Source of the DNA: Deltaproteobacteria bacterium
GTDB lineage: Bacteria; Desulfobacterota; Desulfobacteria; Desulfobacterales; JAABPS01
NCBI GenBank assembly: GCA_019309685.1
Contig: JAFDFT010000123.1
Location: 1 to 12,099, forward strand
DNA: 12,099 bases
Direction: 5' to 3'
Shown here: positions 1 to 5,882 of the stretch, piece after piece
How the letters are laid out: each line of letters opens with the position of its first letter
How positions within the stretch are numbered: the stretch's first letter is position 1
The notes under the pieces: model-generated
Seen by the model: the letters and a program-made list of their open reading frames with translations, nothing else
Told to the model about the DNA's origin: nothing
Databases searched by the model: none
Made by a program: the position numbers and the translations under genes

Positions 1-689
1 ACTATTCCATAAGTTACTGGTATGGCCCCTGATTTCTTTATCTGGCTCGCCAATGTATAGGAATTTACATCGCGAATCTTTCCTGGTCCTGGTGTTTCAT
101 CGATGGGAACAATCTCGTCTCCAGTGGAAATAATGCCGATAACGGGACTTTTAAATACTTTCACTGTTTGAATTCCAAAGGCAGCAAGGAGTCCTATTTC
201 CTGAGGTCTTATTGGCTGACCTTTTGAAATCATAAGGGCATTTTTTTCAATATCTTCACCTGCTTGTATAACATGCTGACCCGGTGCGACACTCTTATAG
301 ACCTCTATGGACAGATCATCTACAGCTTCCGCATGTTCAATCATTACAACACTATCAGCGCCATGGGGCAGCATACCTCCAGTTGAAATTTTTGCCCCTT
401 CACCGGGGTTTAATGTAAAATTCGGTGAATCACCCATTTGAATGGAGCCTTTTATTGTAAGGAACGCAGGCCCCTCTTCGCTTGCTCCAAAAGTAGAAGA
501 TGCCTTAACAGCATATCCATCCATTGTTGCTCTCGAAAAATTAGGCAAATCTTGAGGGGAAATTATGTCTGTTGCGATAATCTTTCCCAAAGCTTGATCC
601 AAAGAAATCTCTTCAGTTCCAACAATGGGAAAATCAGACACATATCCGATTACCTGTTCTAATGTTTTGACCCGAAAAAAATCTTTCAT
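1..689 (-). CDS. moeA: MoeA-like molybdopterin molybdenumtransferase, 5' part (runs off left edge)
   Basis: Reading the minus strand from ATG at 689 gives 229 codons with no stop before the window edge, so the C-terminal part is missing. The start of the protein is MKDFFRVKTLEQVIGY. The diagnostic MoeA motif SRATMDGYAV lies near residues 57-66. Further family landmarks follow: STGGMLPHGADSVVMIEHAE (the segment with the conserved acidic residues of domain II), then IGIISTGDEIV and RDVNSYTL, which open the MPT-binding MogA-like domain. MoeA inserts molybdate (or tungstate) into adenylylated molybdopterin in the cytosol, the last step of molybdenum cofactor synthesis. The start is forced by an in-frame stop upstream with no other start codon in between; there is no good Shine-Dalgarno sequence. 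A promoter is visible at 749-777. Members of this family sometimes act as paralogues of unknown specificity, so moeA is the family name rather than proof of the housekeeping copy. Confidence 0.9.
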   Translation of the reverse strand, partial: MKDFFRVKTLEQVIGYVSDFPIVGTEEISLDQALGKIIATDIISPQDLPNFSRATMDGYAVKASSTFGASEEGPAFLTIKGSIQMGDSPNFTLNPGEGAKISTGGMLPHGADSVVMIEHAEAVDDLSIEVYKSVAPGQHVIQAGEDIEKNALMISKGQPIRPQEIGLLAAFGIQTVKVFKSPVIGIISTGDEIVPIDETPGPGKIRDVNSYTLASQIKKSGAIPVTYGI

Positions 690-748
690 AAGACAACTGC
701 AGGTTACAGGTTTTAAGTTGAAATTAGGTTTTTCCCCTCGATTAACGT

Positions 749-777
749 TTTATATAAGTGGTCACTTTTTATCACAA
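749..777 (-). promoter_or_regulatory. Sigma-70-type promoter for the moeA-like gene with a palindrome in the spacer
   Basis: On the minus strand, TTGTGA (777-772) and TATAAA (754-749) are separated by exactly 17 bases, close to the sigma-70 consensus. Transcription would begin near 741, leaving a leader of about 50 nt before the ATG at 689. The spacer contains an inverted repeat, AAGTG-GT-CACTT (756-767), placed where a bound repressor would block RNA polymerase. The operator is inference; the hexamers and spacing are seen directly. Confidence 0.5.
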
Positions 778-812
778 AGGCTTGTTCAGTTCAATCAGAT
801 GAGAAGTACCAG

Positions 813-981
813 ACCAATCTTGATGGCTTCGTAATCCGCCTGAGGCGGACTGCGTTGCGTTGCACCCTGAGTTCATTCGACGTACGATAAAGTACGCCTC
901 ATTCCTCAGGATTTGCGCGCCTTGATCTTGAATTTTTTTCTTTGCCATCACTCGATATTTTGCATGACCATCAATCTTGGT
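813..981. mobile_element. Family A repeat element, copy 1 (~169 bp, MITE-like)
   Basis: The element is bounded by imperfect terminal inverted repeats ACCAATCTTGATGG (813-826) and CCATCAATCTTGGT (968-981), with an inner pair TGATGGC (821-827) and GCCATCA (944-950). It contains a perfect hairpin TCCGCC-TGA-GGCGGA (835-849) and a longer weak pairing CCTGAG...CTCAGG. A second, clearly related copy of nearly the same length lies at 7684-7854; both share the left part GATGGCTT...GACTGC(G/A)TTGCGTTG and the right part CTTGA...TTTTTTT...TTGCCATC. There is no transposase or ORF inside, so it is a non-autonomous repeat. It sits between the two divergent promoters. Confidence 0.6.
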
Positions 982-998
982 AATAAATAAATGTTTGA

Positions 999-1026
999 TT
1001 GCAATATCTTGAAAAGAGAGTATAAT
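999..1026 (+). promoter_or_regulatory. Sigma-70-type promoter for the DEAD-box helicase gene
   Basis: TTGCAA (999-1004) and a perfect TATAAT (1021-1026) are 16 bases apart. Transcription would start around 1033, giving a leader of roughly 32 nt before the ATG at 1065. It lies just outside the right end of the family A element. The leader shows no clear Shine-Dalgarno sequence. Confidence 0.55.
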
Positions 1027-1064
1027 TTTTACTCTGAAGTGTCCATATATTTAATTGCGTAATC

Positions 1065-2531
1065 ATGCCAAAAGAAACTGACCCACATAGCTCAGCCCCA
1101 CGGGCTGAGAAACCGACATTTTTAACAAAAATCAAATTTGCTGACCTTGATTTGCCGGATAAAATTTTATCGGGTCTTCATGATGGCGGTTTTATCAATT
1201 GTTCTCCCATTCAGGCGCAGGTGCTGCCAAAATCTCTTACGGGTATAGATATCGCGGGGCAGGCGCAAACCGGAACCGGTAAAACGGCTGCTTTTCTGGT
1301 CACAGTATTTGCCAAACTTCTGGCGTTAAAAGAAAAAAAAGCCAAATTCCCTTCAGCCCTCATCGTCGCGCCAACTCGAGAACTGGCTTTGCAAATTTAT
1401 GAAGAAGCTAAAATTATCGGCCGTTACACGGATATAAGCCTGCTGAAAGTAGTGGGCGGGGTTCAGTACCGCCAGCAGGCAGATGTTCTCCAGCAAGGGG
1501 TTGATATCGTTGTTGGTACGCCGGGCAGACTTATCGATTATCAAAAGCAAAAAATATTCAAACCGGACAATATTCAAATCGTTGTCATTGATGAGGCCGA
1601 TCGTTTGCTGGATATGGGCTTTTCAAAGGACATGCGCTATATTCTTCGGAAGCTTCCCCCTTATAGCTCGCGGCAATCGATGCTGTTTTCAGCCACGCTT
1701 TCTTTTCACGTTATGGAATTGACGTATGAATATATGAATGCTCCGGAATTTATCTCTGTTACACCTGAAGAAGTCACAGTTAAAGGGATTGAGCAGTCCT
1801 TATTTCATGTTGACAGCAAAAGCAAATTTTCTCTGCTCCTTGGTTTGCTTAAAAATGAAGATTGGAGCAGGGTCCTTGTTTTTGTAAACACAAAATCGGG
1901 TGTAGAATGGCTTACTAAAAAACTCAAGGGAAATGGTCTCCCTGCAGAGGGAATTACCGGTGATCTCCAGCAGAAAAAAAGATTCAGGCTTATGGAGCGA
2001 TTTAAAAAGGGAAACATCAAGATGCTTGTGGCAACAGATGTCGCTTCACGCGGTATACATGTGGAAGATATCAGCCATGTCATCAATTATGACCTTCCTC
2101 AGGATCCGGAAAATTACATTCACAGGATCGGACGAACCGCCAGAGCGGGTAAAAAAGGAAAAGCACTTTCACTTGCCTGTGAAGCGTACGTCTTTCATCT
2201 GGAATTGATGGAAGAAATGCTGGATTACAAAATCCCCGTGGTATGGCCTCACGATGAATGGTTTTTAGAGGATAAGGCCGGATATGTTTCCTCGAGACAA
2301 AAAAGGGATGCAAAGCGTCCTGCTGCGAAAAAAAGTAAAAGCGCTGTTGCAAAACCAGGGAAAAAGAAGGAGGCTCCGCGCGTAAAAAAAGGAGCAATGC
2401 CTGGTTCGTTCTTTGGTTTTGGCCCGGAAGAGGATTTACGTTCAAAACCGCAAGAGCCGCCAAAAAAAATGCCTCATACACGGAAAAGGAAGAAAAAAGC
2501 CGTGCGCAGAAAAGAGAGCAATGATCAGTAG
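1065..2531 (+). CDS. DEAD-box ATP-dependent RNA helicase, RhlB-like
   Basis: A 488-residue protein with the full set of DEAD-box motifs. These are a Q motif (F25, then SPIQAQVLP with Q50), Walker A AQTGTGKTA (67-75), PTRELALQ from P103, TPGRL from T152, DEAD at 176-179, SAT at 209-211, VFVNTK, ATDVASRG and HRIGRTARAG from H353. It would unwind short RNA duplexes using ATP, in ribosome assembly or RNA decay. The region SLACEAY followed by YKIPV after motif VI resembles RhlB, but membership in the RhlB rather than RhlE branch needs a tree. The last ~75 residues are a Lys/Arg/Pro-rich low-complexity tail, typical of an unstructured RNA-binding extension. ATG at 1065 is the only sensible start because the Q-motif region begins about 20 residues later; no good ribosome binding site precedes it. 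The methyltransferase gene follows after 50 bp. Confidence 0.93.
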   Translation: MPKETDPHSSAPRAEKPTFLTKIKFADLDLPDKILSGLHDGGFINCSPIQAQVLPKSLTGIDIAGQAQTGTGKTAAFLVTVFAKLLALKEKKAKFPSALIVAPTRELALQIYEEAKIIGRYTDISLLKVVGGVQYRQQADVLQQGVDIVVGTPGRLIDYQKQKIFKPDNIQIVVIDEADRLLDMGFSKDMRYILRKLPPYSSRQSMLFSATLSFHVMELTYEYMNAPEFISVTPEEVTVKGIEQSLFHVDSKSKFSLLLGLLKNEDWSRVLVFVNTKSGVEWLTKKLKGNGLPAEGITGDLQQKKRFRLMERFKKGNIKMLVATDVASRGIHVEDISHVINYDLPQDPENYIHRIGRTARAGKKGKALSLACEAYVFHLELMEEMLDYKIPVVWPHDEWFLEDKAGYVSSRQKRDAKRPAAKKSKSAVAKPGKKKEAPRVKKGAMPGSFFGFGPEEDLRSKPQEPPKKMPHTRKRKKKAVRRKESNDQ

Positions 2532-2546
2532 TCAACAATCTTTTCC

Positions 2547-2569
2547 TTGAAAAAATGTCATTTTTTCAA
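2547..2569 (+). terminator. AT-rich hairpin after the helicase gene (weak terminator candidate)
   Basis: A perfect 9-bp inverted repeat, TTGAAAAAA and TTTTTTCAA, with a 5-base loop lies 15 bases past the helicase stop codon. It has almost no G+C and no clean T-run after it beyond GATTATTTTT, so termination would be weak at best. The next gene starts 12 bases after the hairpin without its own obvious promoter, so read-through is likely. Confidence 0.25.
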
Positions 2570-2581
2570 TAGATTATTTTT

Positions 2582-3373
2582 ATGGGCTATGTATTCGATT
2601 TTAATACCGCAGCGGCTTATGAAAAGTGGTTTAACGAGGCAAATAACATTTTTGCCGCTGATCTTCAAAACAAGTTGATGCTCGACCTGCTGAAGCCTAA
2701 TCGAACTGAAACGGTTTTAGGGGTAGGGTGTGGAACCGGTGCAAGCCTGATACCTTTTCTCAACATCGGTCTTCAAACAACTGCTATCGATCCCTCTCCA
2801 TATATGTTGGATATCAAAAGAAACACCCTGGGCAATCGTGTTGATCTGCATAGGGGGTTTGCTGAAGATCTCCCCTTTGAAGACAATTCGTTTAACTATG
2901 CCTGCTTGATTACCTGCCTTGAATTCGCCGAAAACCCTAAAAAAGCCATTGAAGAAGCATGCCGAACAGCAAAAGATAAAATATACATTGGCGTTTTTAA
3001 CAGGTATGCCATGAAAAGCGTACAAAGAAGAGTCCAAGGGGTTTTCTCGTCTACATTTTTTAACCGCGCGAGATTTTTCAGCATAGGGGAGCTAAAGCAG
3101 ATTATCAGGGAGCTTTTGGGCGATGTTCCTATGACCTGGAAAACAGTATGTCAGTTTCCTTCGGCAGCAGGGATAACTTCGCAACGTATTCAAAAATCAA
3201 AAATAATTCAACGATGTCCATTTGGAGAATTTACCGGAATAGTTGTCACGCTTGTTCCCCGATTCAAGACAAATCCGCTTCCTTTAAAATACAAAGCGAA
3301 GCCATCGAGGGGTGTTTTAGCGACTAAAAAATCCTTAAATACCAATGAGCAGCGCAACCATTCACAAAAATAA
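2582..3373 (+). CDS. Class I SAM-dependent methyltransferase, substrate unknown
   Basis: A 263-residue protein with a UbiE/BioC-type Rossmann methyltransferase core (roughly residues 40-150). Motif I is VLGVGCGTG (45-53), where the usual acidic residue of VLDVGCGTG is Gly; the ribose-binding acidic residue is D70 in TAIDPSPYML; LPFEDNSFNYACL (near residues 95-107) is the post-II/motif IV segment. The C-terminal ~40 residues are basic and Pro-rich. Nothing in the sequence identifies the substrate. The ATG at 2582 is the first start after an in-frame TAG at 2570, and no Shine-Dalgarno sequence precedes it. Its stop codon (3371-3373) almost touches the left end of a MITE-like element; without that insert, the amrS start codon would lie only about a dozen bases downstream. 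The two genes therefore probably formed a tight transcription unit. Confidence 0.85.
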   Translation: MGYVFDFNTAAAYEKWFNEANNIFAADLQNKLMLDLLKPNRTETVLGVGCGTGASLIPFLNIGLQTTAIDPSPYMLDIKRNTLGNRVDLHRGFAEDLPFEDNSFNYACLITCLEFAENPKKAIEEACRTAKDKIYIGVFNRYAMKSVQRRVQGVFSSTFFNRARFFSIGELKQIIRELLGDVPMTWKTVCQFPSAAGITSQRIQKSKIIQRCPFGEFTGIVVTLVPRFKTNPLPLKYKAKPSRGVLATKKSLNTNEQRNHSQK

Positions 3374-3375
3374 TA

Positions 3376-3521
3376 CCTGAATTTTGCATGAAAATTAATG
3401 AGAATCTTTTTCTATGAGTTATAATAATAGTTCCAGCAATATTTAACATTAAAGCATTTTATCCATATGGTAAAAGGAGTATTCACTATTTTTTCTCATC
3501 AATTTTCATGCAAAATTCAGG
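3376..3521. mobile_element. Family B MITE-like element with ~30-bp terminal inverted repeats
   Basis: The sequence at 3375-3404 and the reverse complement of 3493-3522 match over 30 bases with one mismatch (A versus G). They begin CCTGAATTTTGCATG at the left and end CATGCAAAATTCAGG at the right. Both ends are flanked by the dinucleotide TA (3374-3375 and 3522-3523), the target duplication expected for IS630/Tc1-type transposition, although a TA at a palindrome edge is weak evidence alone. The interior (~90 bp) is AT-rich with no transposase; it contains TAAAAGGAG at about 3471-3479 and a 27-codon ORF (3467-3550) that overlaps the amrS start. The transcript could fold into a 30-bp stem just before amrS. 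Confidence 0.7.
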
Positions 3522-3530
3522 TAATAATAT

Positions 3531-4544
3531 ATGGAAGCATTCCTCTATAAACGGCTGAAAGATAAAAAAGTGCGGTGTGATCTTTGCCATCATCGCTGCG
3601 TTATTGAAGATGGGAGTCGTGGCAAGTGCCATGTTCGGGAAAATCAGAACGGAAGCTTGCAAACGCTTGTATACGGTAAAGTGATCGCAAGCCATATTGA
3701 TCCCATTGAAAAAAAGCCTCTTTTTCATTTTATGCCAGGAAGTCTATCGTTCTCAGTTTCAACAGTGGGCTGCAACTTTACATGTCGTTTTTGTCAGAAT
3801 TCCGATATTGCTCAAATGCCGGCGGATAATAAAGGTCAAATCATGGGCGACACTATTGAACCCGAAGCGGTTGTCAATACGGCAAAAAAAAATGGCTGCG
3901 CGAGTATATCCTACACATACACGGAACCCACTATTTATTATGAGTTTGCTTTTGAAACTGCAAAAATCGCTACCCAGAAAGGAATTAAAAATGTTTTCGT
4001 AACAAACGGATATATGACCGCCGAAGCACTTCAAATGATACACCCGTATCTGGATGCTGCAAACGTTGATCTCAAGGCGTTTAGTAATGATTTTTATAAA
4101 GATCTGTGTGGCGCGAAACTTGAACCTGTCAAAGAAACACTTATACTGATGAAATCGTTGGGCATTTTTGTGGAAATTACAACCTTGATCATCCCCGGGT
4201 TGAATGATGACAAAGAAGAGTTAAAAAATCTGGCTTTATTTATTGTCAATTCACTTGGTTCGGAAACGCCCTGGCATATCAGCCGGTTTCATCCCACATA
4301 CTTGCTAATGGACAGGCCGTCTACACCTGTTGAAACACTCATATCGGCACGTGAAATAGGCATAGAGGCTGGCTTGAAATATGTTTACACGGGAAATGTG
4401 CCGGGTGAAAACGGTGAGAACACCTTTTGCTGGAAGTGCAAAGAGTTGCTTGTTGACCGATGGGGATTTCAAATCAGGAAAAACCTCGTTAAAAACAGTT
4501 CGTGTTCTTACTGCGGCGCCCTTATAGATGGCATCGATATGTAA
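3531..4544 (+). CDS. amrS: AmmeMemoRadiSam-system radical SAM enzyme (AmrS)
   Basis: A 337-residue radical SAM protein, related to pyruvate formate-lyase activating enzymes. The 4Fe-4S/SAM motif is CNFTCRFC (C81, C85, C88). The N-terminal CDLCHHRC (C16, C19, C23) with GKCHVRE (C33), and the phrase HIDPIEKKPLFHF, are typical of the AmrS family. TYTEPTIYYE, VFVTNGYM and NVDLKAF are core radical SAM strands. The C-terminal FCWKC...CSYCG pair of CxxC motifs suggests a small zinc-ribbon or auxiliary metal site. AmrS proteins are named for co-occurrence with Memo and AMMECR1 proteins; the chemistry is unestablished as far as I know. Neither partner is in this window. An in-frame TAA at 3525 makes ATG 3531 the start. 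The only ribosome-binding-like sequence, CAGGT at about 3518-3522, comes from the right inverted repeat of the preceding element. Confidence 0.9.
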   Translation: MEAFLYKRLKDKKVRCDLCHHRCVIEDGSRGKCHVRENQNGSLQTLVYGKVIASHIDPIEKKPLFHFMPGSLSFSVSTVGCNFTCRFCQNSDIAQMPADNKGQIMGDTIEPEAVVNTAKKNGCASISYTYTEPTIYYEFAFETAKIATQKGIKNVFVTNGYMTAEALQMIHPYLDAANVDLKAFSNDFYKDLCGAKLEPVKETLILMKSLGIFVEITTLIIPGLNDDKEELKNLALFIVNSLGSETPWHISRFHPTYLLMDRPSTPVETLISAREIGIEAGLKYVYTGNVPGENGENTFCWKCKELLVDRWGFQIRKNLVKNSSCSYCGALIDGIDM

Positions 4545-4553
4545 AATTAAGGG

Positions 4554-4712
4554 ATGATTGGGAAAGAACAATATTTGAACAGTAAGCGCATTTTAATAAT
4601 ATTATTTCCCATTTATAATATCTTATCAGATTGTCCTGCACAAGAAACGAACGCCTTGGGTGCTGAACCCGTTGGAATCAATAAGACTCCTGGCCGGTTC
4701 GAAGAAATGTGA
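4554..4712 (+). CDS. Small ORF with lipoprotein-like N-terminus, possible gene remnant
   Basis: A 52-codon ORF starts at ATG 4554, nine bases after the amrS stop codon. It encodes a short basic N-terminus (MIGKEQYLNSKR), a hydrophobic stretch (ILIILFPIYNI), then LSDC, which resembles a lipobox, and a short hydrophilic tail ending at TGA 4710. Its 3' end overlaps the last codons of the Nudix gene on the opposite strand. AAGGG precedes the ATG but is too close to be a normal ribosome binding site. It could be a genuine small lipoprotein, the 5' remnant of a longer gene, or chance. I recognise no family. Confidence 0.25.
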   Translation: MIGKEQYLNSKRILIILFPIYNILSDCPAQETNALGAEPVGINKTPGRFEEM

Positions 4713-5268
4713 TAAAGCTATTTAAAATTCTGGCGGTAATTCCCCAGATCACGTCTTTTTTGTAGCTAAACATGTAGCTTGGAAACGAATACCCCTTGAA
4801 GACGAAATCGCCGAAAGTACTGTTTTTCGGATCGAGGATATGGGAAAATGGTACAATGATCAGTCGGTCCACTTCTTCCGGGTCAGAGCGGAATTCATAT
4901 GGATAGGGTATCCGGCCGACAAATGGCGTAACGCAGAAGTCCGATGTTTTTGTCTGAAAGGTGCTCAGCCTCCCCCAAACCTCTATATCGTCCCTTTTTA
5001 CACCGATTTCCTCTTCAGTCTCCCGGAGTGCGGTGCTCAGTTTATCCTTATCCGCCGAGCTCCTTTTTCCTCCCGGAAAGGATATCTGGCCGCCATGCAC
5101 TCCAGGATAATCGGGCCTCATCATGAATACCAATGAAAGCCCGTTCTCGTTTTCGTAAAAGGGAACCAGCACTGAGGCGGGTCTCTGGTGTTCCGGTGTG
5201 GGGATTATTTCCGGTTTAAGGTGAGCAAGCCTTTCTCTAATTTCTTCTATAGTAAATTCAGTCTTCAT
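4678..5268 (-). CDS. Nudix hydrolase, CoA pyrophosphatase (NudL/PCD1) type
   Basis: A 196-residue Nudix protein. The CoA-pyrophosphatase signature is visible as MRPDYPGVHGGQISFPGGK (about residues 50-68), corresponding to the family pattern R-x-H-x-GQ-x-x-FPGG. The Nudix box follows, with ALRETEEEIG (80-89) as its second half. The spacing of the first half (GGK to the acidic residue) is that of CoA pyrophosphatases, not the textbook GX5EX7REUXEEXGU. Members hydrolyse CoA, or oxidised/acyl CoA, to 3',5'-ADP and (acyl-)4'-phosphopantetheine using divalent metal ions, in the cytosol. Length is normal for the family. The ATG at 5268 overlaps the TGA of a short upstream ORF (ATGA), which implies translational coupling and supports this start. 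Confidence 0.9.
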   Translation of the reverse strand: MKTEFTIEEIRERLAHLKPEIIPTPEHQRPASVLVPFYENENGLSLVFMMRPDYPGVHGGQISFPGGKRSSADKDKLSTALRETEEEIGVKRDDIEVWGRLSTFQTKTSDFCVTPFVGRIPYPYEFRSDPEEVDRLIIVPFSHILDPKNSTFGDFVFKGYSFPSYMFSYKKDVIWGITARILNSFITFLRTGQESY

Positions 5269-5396
5269 GGAATCGCTTCGTTATCATCTATCCAACCCAG
5301 CGGCAGAAGGTCATATCTGTTCCTTAATTGAATTCCTCTTTCGCGGTTATCCATAACCGCCGTCTTATCGGGAATCACTACCATATCCTTCCTCAT
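5265..5396 (-). pseudogene. 43-residue coupled ORF upstream of the Nudix gene, probably the tail of a lost gene
   Basis: On the minus strand an ORF from ATG 5396 to TGA 5265 encodes 43 residues, ending NRYDLLPLGWIDDNEAIP. The stop overlaps the Nudix ATG in an ATGA arrangement, the usual geometry of adjacent operon genes. The sequence looks protein-like (charged and aromatic residues in sensible order), but the reading frame is closed upstream by TAG at 5427-5429 and there is no ribosome binding site. The simplest reading is the 3' end of a gene whose 5' part was lost. I do not recognise the family. It contains an incidental perfect palindrome GCGGTTAT-CC-ATAACCGC (5343-5360). Confidence 0.4.
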
Positions 5397-5411
5397 TGAA
5401 TCAAGCAGCAA

Positions 5412-5740
5412 GTAGGCAGGATGCGCCTACCTAAAATGAAGGAGGAGGTGGTAAGGAGATTGCGACGAACTATTTTCTCCAGAAAGCTTGCGTCGCCATA
5501 CGGAACTACGGGAAACATAATATTTTTATGAACAAATCCGCCTGAAGCCGGAGTATGCAGATGAGGATGAAGCCACTGGATGTTTGTACAGGAACCACCG
5601 CACCGGGCAATGCATTTTTTCTCAGCGGATGTATAAAATGCCTTAAGGGACTCCCAGTTGTAAAAATTGAAAACAGCGTATTTATAATATGGTGCGGCAC
5701 ATCTGAAAGGTTAAGTCGTATTGCGTTATTGTAAATTATA
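5412..5740 (+). pseudogene. Gene-free stretch with a small hairpin and apparent coding debris
   Basis: No intact gene lies here. At its left edge is a hairpin GTAGGC...GCCTAC (5412-5430). On the plus strand, short protein-like pieces appear in different frames. A 31-codon ORF from ATG 5438 ends RRTIFSRKLASPYGTTGN..., and a second piece in a different frame reads LKPEYADEDEATGCLYRNHR and closes at TAA near 5644. The frame changes and early stops fit a decayed gene, but I cannot name it and chance is not excluded. A 57-codon ORF at 5561-5734 overlaps the second piece in a third frame and looks less protein-like. Confidence 0.25.
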
Positions 5741-5743
5741 CGA

Positions 5744-5845
5744 TATCTGTAATCGATCGACAAGTTGTGATGTTACAGATACAGGCAATGTACATGTGAA
5801 AATCATTTCACTGATCGGTGTATTTTTCCCTTACTTTCACGTGAA
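5744..5845 (+). promoter_or_regulatory. Cluster of palindromes in the leader of the sulfatase-family gene
   Basis: Three inverted repeats lie within about 100 bases upstream of the sulfatase-family start. The first is TATCTGTAA (5744-5752) with TTACAGATA (5773-5781), 9 bp perfect with a 20-base gap. The second is GTGAAA-ATCA-TTTCAC (5796-5811). The third is TTCACGTGAA (5836-5845). The last two share the half-site GTGAA/TTCAC in opposite arrangements, which would suit one dimeric regulator binding twice. I could not identify a convincing -35/-10 pair, so the promoter position is open. Confidence 0.3.
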
Positions 5846-5882
5846 TCGGACTTGCCGGTCCCATACAAAAAGGAGTTAAATT

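Noticed and set aside
438..834. Two plus-strand ORFs of 74 and 69 residues
   Set aside because: They lie antisense to the moeA-like coding sequence and its promoter, with compositions unlike real proteins and no ribosome binding sites.
2083..2538. 151-residue minus-strand ORF under the helicase C-terminus
   Set aside because: It is the antisense reading of the Lys/Arg-rich helicase tail, giving a Phe/Leu-rich artefact sequence.
3374..3523. Large inverted repeat before amrS, considered as a riboswitch or structured RNA
   Set aside because: Near-perfect terminal repeats, TA flanks and a featureless interior fit a MITE better than an aptamer; no known riboswitch landmarks were seen.
5506..5763. 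85-residue minus-strand ORF in the gene-free stretch
   Set aside because: It has no ribosome binding site or recognisable motif; the plus-strand fragments in the same place look more protein-like, so this is probably their shadow.
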